64,000 bases of DNA, taken from positions 6,829,246 to 6,893,245 of the forward strand of contig OZ017770.1 in assembly GCA_963969345.1 (NCBI GenBank), given 5' to 3'. The DNA comes from Turbatrix aceti (Eukaryota > Nematoda > Chromadorea > Rhabditida > Panagrolaimidae). Below, piece after piece: positions 25,083-35,498 of the stretch. The position numbers were made by a program, and so were the translations under genes. Within the stretch, counting starts at the first letter, position 1; the number at the start of each line of letters is the position of its first letter. The notes under the pieces are model-generated. The model did not search any database. It saw nothing but the letters and a program-made list of their open reading frames with translations, and was not told where the DNA came from.

Positions 25083-25501
25083 AAAGCCGGGTTTCATTAC
25101 CTTCCAATGACTATTTTGTTGCTGATCTCAAAGACTAACCGCAGCCTTTGCCATTGATTCTCTCCGAGCACACTTTTTCAAGGTGAATTACACATTGTTG
25201 CCTTTTTACCCGATATTACTTGCCTACGATGACTTTTACCTGCTGCCGACTGACTTGCTCTGCATTCCCGGTTTCATATTTTGTTACGTAAAACTTTATT
25301 ATTTCTTCATGCGATAAAGAGCATCTGTATGGCCCGTGTAACGAACGAGTACCTAGGAACAACACAGACCAAAGAAAATCACGATGTAAATAAATAAACA
25401 ACACAGCTGGCGCCAAAACCAGTGTATCGTCGATGCATGAAAGCTTTTTTGATTAAAACCGATGAATTTACGACCCGAAGGATGAGTGACAATTTCGGGA
25501 A
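25083..25501. other. intergenic between convergent genes
   Basis: Between the SBSPON-like stop (+) and the carboxylesterase stop (-). No coding signal is seen beyond short random frames. Confidence 0.5.
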
Positions 25502-27530
25502 TTACAGTTTGCCGTTTATTTTCACGGAATCATGCTTCTGGTTCTGATCAATGAGGGACTTCCAAAGCACGCTGCGTCCTTCGTTAAGGTTTTCTTTCAT
25601 TGCTGGCTTCAGCAAATTGATGGAAAAGTACTTCAACGTGTTCTCGGGTGTCAAGGGCTCCCAGCGTTCCTGGTCTGCAGGAACGTTAATTCCATTGGGA
25701 TCTCTGCAAAGCCAAGAAACTCATTAGCCCATTTATTCATAAATAAGCCTACCAAAAAAACTCACCCATATTTAGCAAAATTGGTGAAATACGTGGTCAT
25801 GCGATCGATCATAATCAAGTCCGCGTCATTCGGCTTAAAATGGGTCATGACACCTTTCTTAAAGATGTACGGTAATTCCGAGCCATGGGTAGCTGCTTTG
25901 AAAGGTAGCACAAATCCAATTAGGCCAAATCCATTAGGATTGCAGTACTCAAAGCAGTACTGATAAACGGTATGATTCAGCTTAGTCATCGCGTCCGCGT
26001 AACCCCATGTTCCGTTGTTGATGTAGATGTCAGAAACGAGCTGAAAAAAATACAACTAGGAAATATACTTTTACCAACAAAAAACAAACATTGATGGCAA
26101 CTTTCAAAAGATCTTTCTTGTTTCTCTTATCTCTGAGATCGAGATCCTTGTAGTATTCGTCAAAAATCTTCTTCTGAATTTCCTCGACATCATTGACACC
26201 GTGGAAATTCAATTCCATTCCTATGAGCTTGAAAACTTCGTTGTGGAAGTCTGATTTGGAAGGATGAAGTCCGACGAAAATGAGACCTTCCTGCTCCGTC
26301 ACACCTGTTATTATGCTCTTCTTCGGAGCTTCGGCGCGGAGTTCATGAAGAGGTTTTGGGAAAAAGTCGCCATCCATACAAGGTGTCAGATCCAAACGGC
26401 CATTTGAATTGACATTATGCGTTTTTTTACCGAAAATGCCAAGCTGAAGTTTTTCAGGCTTCAAATTACGCAAAAAGTCATGCACGGTTTCTTTGCTGTC
26501 TTCGGAAGGTTTGTAGCCCATTTTGACGGCGTACTCGTAGCAAATGTTCTTGATATGTTCCATGTCATTGATTGAAAACGAACAGAGTCCGGTACCAGCC
26601 ATTGGAATAACTTTTTGGAAAAGATCTCTGGAGTGCGGGGAAATCGAGAGGAGGTCCGAGCATGCGCCTCCGGCACTCTGCCCAAAGACGGTCACATTAT
26701 TGGGGTTGCCGCCAAATGCCTTAATATTTTCCTGGACCCACTTGAGAGCGAGTGTTTGATCCCAGAGGCCGACATTTGAGTCAACACCTTCGCCGACGCC
26801 AAAGCCAAAGAAACCAAGGCGGTATTGAATGCAGACTACGATGACGTCTTTGAGGCACAATGCACTAAAAATGTAGGCTGTAGGCGATAATTTACGAGCG
26901 CCACAGCAAATTGCAGAGGCGAGCGAAATTACAAACAAATACAAAATGTAATTGAATTTGGCATTGGTTAGGCAAACAAAAAACAAACTCGCAAATCCCG
27001 TGATCGCCGTAATGAGCGCTGGAGTGTATAGCAAACCCGCCACCGTGAATAAAGACCATTACAGCAAAGCCATCGGGCTAAATAAAAAAAAATATTAATG
27101 CTTTAGTGTACCTTTTGGGAAAGACACTCACCTGACCCGCAGATTCAGGACTCCATTCAGGTGCAAAAACATTCAGTCGAAGGCAATCTTCATTTTTGAC
27201 AGCCTCGCTGTCGTAGTTTTCAAAAAACAGCTCATCGTAGGGACAACGGGGACCAAATTTGGTACAGTCCAACGGCGTTGTCCAGTTCTCAGGAGGCACT
27301 GGTTTCTAAAAGTAGGTTACTTCAAGGTACAAAGTATATTAATGAAGAAAAAAATGTACCTTGAATCTCAGCTCGCCCACGGGTGACTTGGCAAAAGGAA
27401 TTCCGAGAAAAGCATCTACACTGCCTTTTTCAAAGTCGTACCGTTTTCCGTGAATTAGGCCTTTTGCGGTCTCCACTACACGACTCGGAGTCCACGGCTG
27501 TCTCGAAAATCGTGACAGAATTTTACCCAT
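25502..27530 (-). CDS. type-B carboxylesterase, paralogue 1
   Basis: Alpha/beta-hydrolase of the carboxylesterase/cholinesterase family, cleaving ester substrates; the natural substrate is unknown. Six exons (27530-27360, 27305-27132, 27077-26989, 26864-26090, 26040-25766, 25703-25502) give 561 aa, normal for the family. The oxyanion-hole motif HGGGF, the nucleophile elbow GQSAGG (Ser about 208), a Glu in TEQEGLIF and the His in THGSEL are all present, so the triad looks complete. There is no signal peptide or C-terminal anchor, implying an intracellular enzyme. An acceptor-like site lies 3 bases before the ATG. It is head to head with a close paralogue at 28913-30992, sharing exon 3 and a 275-base exon in size and phase. 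Confidence 0.9.
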
Positions 27531-28912
27531 CTTCTGGAAAAAGATAAATTATGCGTCTCGAGAAATCGCAATAAAAATGTGTGAGTCATAACAAACAACG
27601 GGGTGGGTGGACTCGCCGCCGGGAGAGTAATGACGCATCCCGCTGTAAACATATAAAAAATGCAGATTTTTTATAACAAAAAAACCGAGGCTGATATAAA
27701 AATAAATATGTTGCATGTGAAAATTAAAAAAAAATATTTTTAAATGTAAAAATATTAAAAAACAAAGGGCAAAAGATCATTCTACCGACAACTCCAAAAG
27801 TTGCCCGAACACACGGTTAGAAAAAGAAACAACTCTGCACCGACATTTGACTAACATGCGAAAAGAGATGATTTGATCATCGCCGTTCTTGTAACCGACA
27901 AATGCTTTGAGTGTTACACACTATAGGGCACAGACAGAATTGGTGGTTAACTATCTAACGCAAGGTATGTGAAAATAACTTAAATGAATAAAAGCTGACA
28001 GAAAGGAGCATAATTACGACAAGAGATTACAGTACAGTACAAATTAAACTTTTTTTCTCGCCAGTGTGGCAGCATGACATACAATTTAATTTTAAAAGTA
28101 AAAAATGCAAACATAAGCTTTGAAGGCATCGACTGCAATGGGAAAGCGAAGAGAAAAGGCGGAGCAGCGGTGTTTTGAGAGCTCAAGAGTGTGATTTTCT
28201 TTTTGCTTCAGAGTAGATACCTACAGCAGCCTATGATGAAGCACAAATTAATTCGATAACCAGTGATTAACGAGACGACAACTGTAGTTTGTGTATCTAA
28301 TTGCAAAATAGATGTGTCTTAAAGTGCATGAATACTTTCACTTGACAAAATGGCCAGCTGTTGTGGCCAGAACGCAACTGACGATGAGGATCTCGGCATA
28401 TGCGCGGATGGCCGGGTTGCGCAAGCCCCCGTACGCAAGAAAAACCAGGTCGTCGGAAGAACGCTGGAATTGCATTTCAGAGTTCGGCCTTGATGCCGAC
28501 TGATCGTTTGCGTTTTGCGCACTACCTCGATGGGTTTTTAATTCCATTGATCATGGAACTCATCGGCCGCAATGCTCGCCACGCGTGCACCGCACGGGTA
28601 TATTTTTTGGAACTGTTGTTATCAAATACTCCAGGATGCTGAACACATTTCGTCTGTGTGTACGTCAGAAAAAAAAACGCGTGTTTAATACCCACACACA
28701 AGTTTTTGAATACTGGTTGTTATTAATGACTCAAAACATTTTTGTTTCGCGTGAAGAAGATCCTGGGAGAAAATCCATCTTGTCTCAGAAGAAGACTCGC
28801 GCTGCGATTGATTAGCCGGCGTTCTAATCTTGCATTTTATTTCCAGCCAGAAAACTACACAAGGAGGATCAGTTTTTGCATTTTTGTGTTACACGTGAAG
28901 GAAACGTCAGTC
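27531..28912. promoter_or_regulatory. intergenic region between the two divergent carboxylesterases
   Basis: About 1.4 kb between divergent paralogues, hence the promoter region for both. A T-rich acceptor-like site ends at 28845 (5'-UTR splice or leader acceptor for the plus-strand gene) and another lies just before 27530 on the minus strand. No other gene is supported. Confidence 0.4.
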
Positions 28913-30992
28913 ATGTTTTCGTCGTGGATCAAGTATCTCTCCGGTCATCATTCGCCTCACTATGAGGACACGGATGTCTTCGAGACCACCTATGGTCCCG
29001 TGCGTGGCAAATGCTATGCAGTAAACAATGGAGCGAAGGTCAACGCTTTTCTCGGGATCCCCTATGCCAAGAACGAGCGTTTTATGGTGAGTTTGCAAAA
29101 AGTAGTGCGACGCTTCCATTTCAAGTGGTTTAGAAACCCGAACCCTGCGAACCGTGGACGGAGGTCCTCGAGTGCAAGCGATTCGGTGAGAGGTGCCCTC
29201 ATGTCGACCTCCTCCTCGAAATGCCCTTCCTGGAAGCGCCCAAGGGAGAAAACTGCCTCAACCTAAATGTTTTTGCGCCTACTTGGACCCCAGGCCCCGA
29301 CCAGGTAACAAACACCCTTTCAAAATTATACGTCAGCCGTGTTTTTTTCAGCGCAACGGATTTGCAACTCTCTTCTTCATTCATGGCGGTGGTTTCACCA
29401 TTCATTCGTCATCACACTACGGAGACTACGGAATTTGCAAGTAAGTAGACCGGTTCACGTTGATTTTTTAGCGCATAAATGGTTTACAGGGCCCTTTGCA
29501 CAAAAGACGTCGTTGTTGTCACCATAAATTACCGACTGGGCTATTTTGGCTTTTTGTCCACCGGTGATGACCACTGTCCGGGAAACATGGGACTCTGGGA
29601 CATGGCTGCAGCGCTCCTATGGGTCAAAAACAACATTGCGGCCTTCGGTGGGGATCCGAACAACATCACGGTCTTCGGCCAAAGTGCAGGAGGCGCAGCG
29701 GCAGACTATCTATCATTATCGCCTTATACCAGAGGCAAGCACATGATCAGCACGCAAAGCACAAAACAGGCATATTTTTAGATCTTTTCCGTCGCGTCAT
29801 AACCATGGCCGGAACAGCTGAACACAGTTTCTCCGTTGTTGACAGCGAAGACAATCGCAACAAAACGCTTGAATTTGCACGATCGCTCGGATTTAGATAC
29901 AGCAAAAATGGTACGAAGGAGAGTAAAAAAAACATAACGCAAAAATCATAACTTTTAGCTCCTATGACTGAGGTGAACAGACATTTGGTTCATTTTTTAC
30001 GACATCAACCAGCAGACAAACTTGAACGAGCGCTGCTGAGTTTTGCGGGATTTCATCTCAACGACAAAGTTTCCCTGGACATAGCACCGGTCATCGATGG
30101 CGATTTCCTGCCCGCAAATATCGATGTACTCAGAAAAGAGACAGGCAAAAAGGAAATTCTCAGTGGCACTACAAAGTACGAAGGGTTATTTTGTAAGTAA
30201 GCAAAAAAAATACAACCCACACCCCAGCAAGCCATTTTAGTGTCATTCCGACCACACCGAAGCCTCACGCTAGCCGAAGTAAAAGACATTATGATCAAAG
30301 CACTGGAAAACAAGGGATACGAAGTGACAGAGGAGCTCATCGAAGAGATGCTGGATGTCTACCTGCAAGGAGACCTCACAGACAAACGCTTTGTCACAAA
30401 AGCATACATAAACGTACGTTTTGCTTCAGTTCTTATAAACCTCCCCCCCCTCTTCAACGAAGATTTCGACAACTCACACTTACAGATAATGTCCGATTTG
30501 GCAATAAACATAGCTCAAAGCGAATACAATGTAAAAATGACGCGATTAGGCCACAAGGTCTATCAATACGTCTTTGAATACTGCAACAAACGCAACATGG
30601 GCTTGCTTGGTCACGCACTGGCTTTCAGAGGTGCTACACATTGCTCTGAACTCGCCTACATTTTTCACAAAGGAGTGCTCGCTAACTTTCATCCAAATGC
30701 AAATGATTTACGAATGGTTGAAAAAATGACGAAGCTTTGGACAAATTTTGCAAAATACGGGTAAAGATATCTGTCGGGTAAGGAAGCAAAATGAATTTTT
30801 TGGTATTACAGAAATCCAAATGGAAAGGTATTTTACAACGAATGGGAACCCCTGGAACCGGAAGACCCGTACAAATATTATCGCATTGATCTGGAATGCG
30901 CTCTTGAAAAAGGATTGCATAAGAATCGCATGGCAAAGATCAGCAAGATTCTCTCCGCATACAGCCGCTGTTACCACGATGACACCGATTGA
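28913..30992 (+). CDS. type-B carboxylesterase, paralogue 2
   Basis: Same family as the divergent neighbour. Nine exons (28913-29086, 29134-29304, 29352-29440, 29490-29734, 29782-29910, 29959-30192, 30241-30413, 30486-30760, 30812-30992) give 556 aa. HGGGF, GQSAGG (Ser about 210), the Glu in TTKYEGLF and His in ATHCSEL are present, so it should be active; the residue after the His is Cys rather than Gly. There is no signal peptide. The intron at 29735-29781 begins with GC instead of GT, and its use is required to keep the frame. Where paralogue 1 has one 775-base exon, this gene has four exons (781 coding bases) separated by three introns. AATAAA lies at 31034. Confidence 0.88.
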
Positions 30993-32130
30993 CTGACTGA
31001 CGCTAATCATATCATATTTGCTAATTGCATGGTGAATAAACATAACGAACACCAGTTGTTTAGCAAGAGCCAAAGTTGACTCAGTCTTCAGTACACTTGA
31101 AAAAATATAGTACCAGTAGTGTTCATGGTTGTTAGGCTGTTCAACAAGCGAGAGTGCCAATTTTCTAATCAGCGACCTTTCGAGTAGTCGGCTCAAAAGA
31201 TCGATGGTCACTCAAAAACCAATTTAGACAAACGTATTTGAAGTGCTCTATTAGTCATTTTTTTATGTCCGTTTCCTTACTGGTTTTGGTTTTAGAGCAC
31301 TTCAGAGGGGGTTATCCTTGAGATGACAGTTGTAACTGGCTTTTTGAGTTTGAAACTGACATTAAGACCGGATAACCCCACCAAAAACAAACTAATTTTT
31401 TCCTGCATTTCGACGGTATTGACGATTACCGATCCCAACGCTAACCATAGCCTGCGGCTATCGATCCGGGTGCGACAGTCTCATCTTATGTTAGACGCGT
31501 TAATGCCTGGCTTCTTGTATTCCATTTCTGTCGTTCATCCCTTTAAGCCTTTTAACAGTCTGTCATCTTTGTTTGCGCATACAATAGAAATGGTCATCTT
31601 TGACTACAACGTGCTGCTAGCAGAACACGGATCGCTCCGACGTGCTAGTTCTCTTTTTTTTCCACTAATTACGTGCTAAGTGAATTGTAGTCTTTAAAAT
31701 AAGATTGGTAGTACAATTCCGTGATGTAATGTCTTGCCAGAACTACTCCTCAGAAGTTAACTATTGTATGACTCGAGACAAAACCTGTTCACAAGAATAT
31801 TCCTGGATTACGTTTCTGCTCGGTCAATTAAGCTTGTTTTTACCCAAGTTTTTTTGCTTCTAGCAAACTGTCTTCCAACAGAAGATTAAATCTTTCACAT
31901 TTTGTTTAAGACCGTGATTACATTTTGCGATCCGTGGGTAAAGAAGCGACCACGATTATTAGCGCTATACATCATAGTGTGGTGTGTGACTTCGACGTCT
32001 CCAGGCGTTGTCAAATAAAGTATGTTGTTCTCGGAACGAGTCTCATAATCACTACCGTCCATTGTGATTTTTTAAATTTCATTTAAAATTTCAGTTCATA
32101 TTTTTTTTAGGAACTGTGTGCGGCAACGAA
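30993..32130. other. intergenic stretch
   Basis: Contains the poly(A) signal of carboxylesterase 2 near 31034. A 118-codon frame at 31323-31679 has no family resemblance and no splice partners. A strong acceptor (T-run then AG at 32109-32110) precedes the next gene. Confidence 0.45.
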
Positions 32131-33827
32131 ATGCTATCGGATTCGACGGGGTATGGCGGATCGTCGGACTCTAGTATGTATTCTACCTGTCCTTTTTATC
32201 TACGCGAAGCCAATCAGAAAATGATGTCTCCAAGTCAGAAATCCAAGATTCTAAAATACCAGCTAAGTGGTTTCTCCGCTGGTGGCCAGCAATATCCACG
32301 AAATCGCGAGGGACGTTTTGGTTCCGGATATGCTTCTAATATTTTTTCCAGCCATCGAGCGTTACCCCCCGAGCCAACCGTAAGTATATTTTTAAATCAA
32401 CAATAAAAATTATTTCAAGATTTTTTAGTTTTCAAAACCTGGAGATCCAGAAACCGTGGACAATGCTAATCCTCCAAAATATTTGGTTCCACTTTGCGAA
32501 GCGTCAGTCTACTACGAAGGCAGACAAAACAATCTCGAAGATTGCTACATGCAAGACGGGTCTTCGGGCATGAACCTGGCACCCTGCTCATCCCCTGTGA
32601 GCTCCCGAAGTGGCTCTCCCACAATTTCCAGAGAAAATTCCGATGTGTTGTACTCCGACAACAGCTTTGAACATTCCTTCGCAAAAACAGATCACTCCGA
32701 AGCGGAGTACCACACCGGGACTTCTGTCCGGCTGCATACGATGCCTACAGCGTGTCGTGCTAATTGTAAAATTGAAGCACGCCCCTCGCAGTTGAAAAGC
32801 AGAATTATCGCTTTTCAGCAAGACAACAATAATATCAAGCCGACTAGCGCACAATTTGGCATTCCAAAAACTAAATCTCTAGACGAACGAAAAACAAAGT
32901 TGTTTATTCAGCAAGCAAGACTTCATTTGCCACCAGAAAAACCGCCTCGAGGTCGTCTGGTTACCAGGCAATTTACCGAGGTTGCAAATGTCAAACGCGC
33001 CACACCGCGGCTCATAAAATCAATATCATTAAGAGAGGTGTATACAAAAAGTCCAAAAAACGGTTGGTTGCTGTTATTGTTTTTGTATCTTTTGTTAGAT
33101 TTAAACACGCATGCAACGGATAACACGCAACATTGAAAATTACAGAGCATGACAAAAGCACAAGTCAGTTCGAAACTGACGTGTCGGTGGGTAACCGGTT
33201 TTTGGCCATCAATATTCAGCCGGAAGAGCTGCAAATTCATTCTGACCTGAGCTATAACACAGTCACTCTCGAAGACTCCAATTTGCTGCTGAACGAACAA
33301 TGGATGTCGAGGTAAAAAATGTGTCTGCAGGCGGAAAAACGTTAATCAATGAGAATTTCAGCTCTGTTTCCGACCCCAACCAAGCATTGTTTGAAAACAA
33401 TGAACACATATACGAAAGCATAGATACGGATCCAAGTATGGCTTCTTCGGATGATGAGCAGGGCAACAACGCGAAAATACAGCACAGCTTGCGGTCGCAT
33501 TTTGCCAACTCTAGCGGGTGCGAAGACAACAATAAACCTCTACAGCTGGACTTTGACTTGCGACCAAAAGTCCCCGAAAAGCCTTTCTACTGGCCTTTTG
33601 TCATTTTTCCGCCAGACAAAACCTTCCAGCCGCGATCGCTTCATGCCTATCACAGACGACAAGTATTTGAAAGCGGTCGGCTTCCTCTCAACGAAGATGC
33701 AACCGAAATTGAAAGCTCCCCAGAAAAGGTCACCATCGTTACCGTCAAAAACAGCGACGCAGGTGCACCGAAGCGATCTGTTAAACTGGCCCGCATCCCC
33801 TCCGTTTTTAGCAAAGTTAGCACGTAA
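32131..33827 (+). CDS. unrecognised, largely disordered protein
   Basis: Four exons (32131-32379, 32429-33062, 33146-33311, 33362-33827) join in consistent phase to 504 aa. I do not recognise the family. The sequence is rich in Ser, Pro, Asn and Glu with little predicted fold. It has short stretches that look like linear motifs: PPEKPPRGR (about 240), PEKPFYWPF and FPPDKTFQPRSL in the last exon, and NNEHIYESID, a possible tyrosine-phosphorylation-like site. No signal peptide or membrane segment. The first ATG lies 21 bases after a strong acceptor; more N-terminal exons are possible. It could be a lineage-specific scaffold or adaptor, but that is inference. Confidence 0.55.
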
Positions 33828-34027
33828 CTTTTGTTATTTATGCATCATCCAAGATATATACAACGAGTCAGACATTACTCATAACTCAATAACACGGTAA
33901 TAGTTATAAAGCAGAAAATGATAAACAATACGTTGCATGTAGATTGATACGGATAAATGCGACGCTGTTAAATCACGGTTATTTACAGATTCGCCATTGG
34001 GCATTGTTTTGGAGTCATGATTTATTT

Positions 34028-34375
34028 CTATTCCTTGATGTAGTCTCGGCGACGGAAGCCGTCGTCGTCGGTAAGCACCTGGTTCTGGTGTCTCATGAAT
34101 TCTTTGAAGTCGACTTGCTAAATTTTTTTTAAACTGACATTAGCAAACTTTTTTTCTGTTAAACAAACCTCAGTGAAAGAGAATCGCCGAGCTCCAGAAG
34201 TTTCAGGCGGCGAAGTTTGTTCGCCGAATCCAAAAATTTTGCCGATGGAGAAGCGGCGTTCGTTGGTGGGTTCAGAATCAGTAGAACTGGTAGACATACT
34301 GCGAATTCGGGTGAACAGATGAGGCTTCCAAAGAACGTCGGTATTGAAATCTGGTTGAACGTGTTCCTTAACCAT
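34028..34375 (-). CDS. unrecognised small protein with two RRFS motifs
   Basis: Two exons (34375-34169 and 34117-34028) give 98 aa; the splice keeps phase 0. I do not recognise it. Two copies of Arg-Arg-Phe-Ser (ERRFSIGKIFGFGE and ARRFSFTE) fit the R-R-x-S consensus of basophilic kinases such as PKA. The C terminus is charged (FKEFMRHQNQVLTDDDGFRRRDYIKE). The frame stays open upstream to an ATG at 34828, giving a possible 252-residue form. I prefer the short form because a TATA-like element (34431-34442) sits about 60 bases upstream of 34375. Confidence 0.45.
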
Positions 34376-34430
34376 TGAAGATGTAGTCAGAGAAAATGTA
34401 CGAAAATAACTGCTTTTAGAACTAGCGTGG

Positions 34431-34442
34431 CTATATTTATAT
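34431..34442 (-). promoter_or_regulatory. TATA-like element upstream of the RRFS small gene
   Basis: On the minus strand the sequence reads CATATAAATATAG. Transcription starting about 30 bases downstream would leave a short 5' UTR before the ATG at 34375. It is a sequence match only. Confidence 0.35.
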
Positions 34443-35498
34443 GCTCGTACCCCGTGATGTCCTTCTGCAAGCACGAAAACACCGCCCTGTGGTGGTCTAC
34501 GGTCTATGCAATTCGGAAGGCCTGTCCCGTGGTTGAAGAACGACAGAAGCACTGTTTTTGTTCTTCTCGAAGTGCCGTTGGTCAACAATGTGCGCTTGTG
34601 TCGTTCGCTGCAAAAAAACAAGGCCCTTCTCGCTTCATCCTTAGTCAGATGTTTTCGTAGTCTCCAGCAAGTGATGTTTGACCCTTTGCCTAGACTATTT
34701 TTGCTGCTTTCGGTGTCTGTAAACAAAAATATTTTTGCACTCTCTGTGTCTTGCAACGGAGCATGTAGGTGATTTTTTATTGAAAGAAAAAAACAATAGG
34801 AATACAATATCATCGTTATAAGCAACAAATTAGATGAGATGCTTGAGGAAACCGTGTGAGATAGTCAAAAATAATTAAGAAATCAACTGAACCGATAACA
34901 ATGAGAATACCGTTTGATACGTTAATTTCAATATTTACAAGTTCTAACAATTGTCTTACTGGCGAAAAAAATCGATCTAACTGGTGTCAGCGATAAATGC
35001 GTAAGTATCAACATCGAATAAAAAATATAACATGTTCAAATTTAGTAAATGCAAAAAAATGTTACGTCATGATTTCAAATTCGTTTTCGAGCCGCGCAAA
35101 AGCACATTTGACAGCCAGGAAACAATCATTTTTGACCCAAGGGTGTCAACGGGCCGAACTTTTTTCGGCCTTGCCCGGAACGCCTTTTTACTACAGGGTA
35201 AAATAGAAGCAAAATTTTCAACAAATTTTCCTACTTTGTTGAAAAATATTAAATAAAAAGCTTTAAATACACGTTGTTATTCATAATTATTCAAAATGCG
35301 CGAGTTATTGGTTCATTTTTGACTGTTTTGAATCAATTTTTTACTAAAATTTTCATTTTATGGATCCACCGATTGACACCCTTGGTTTGACCTGCAGTAG
35401 TAAATACATTTTAAAAAACAATAACCGGAGAGCTTGGAAAAATTATATGTACAAAAACTTATAAACTTTAAAATTCTGGGTAACAACGAAAAAAAAAT
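34443..35498. other. intergenic stretch with an open minus-strand frame at its left end
   Basis: The left part (to 34828) is the open upstream extension of the RRFS gene. The rest is AT-rich with no supported exon. Confidence 0.4.

Noticed and set aside
31323..31679. 118-codon frame downstream of carboxylesterase 2
   Set aside because: No family resemblance and no splice sites or poly(A) signal placed to suit it.
33300..33361. In-frame ATG at 33300 as a separate gene start
   Set aside because: The sequence 33312-33361 is a better 50-base intron that joins exons 3 and 4 of the gene at 32131 in phase.
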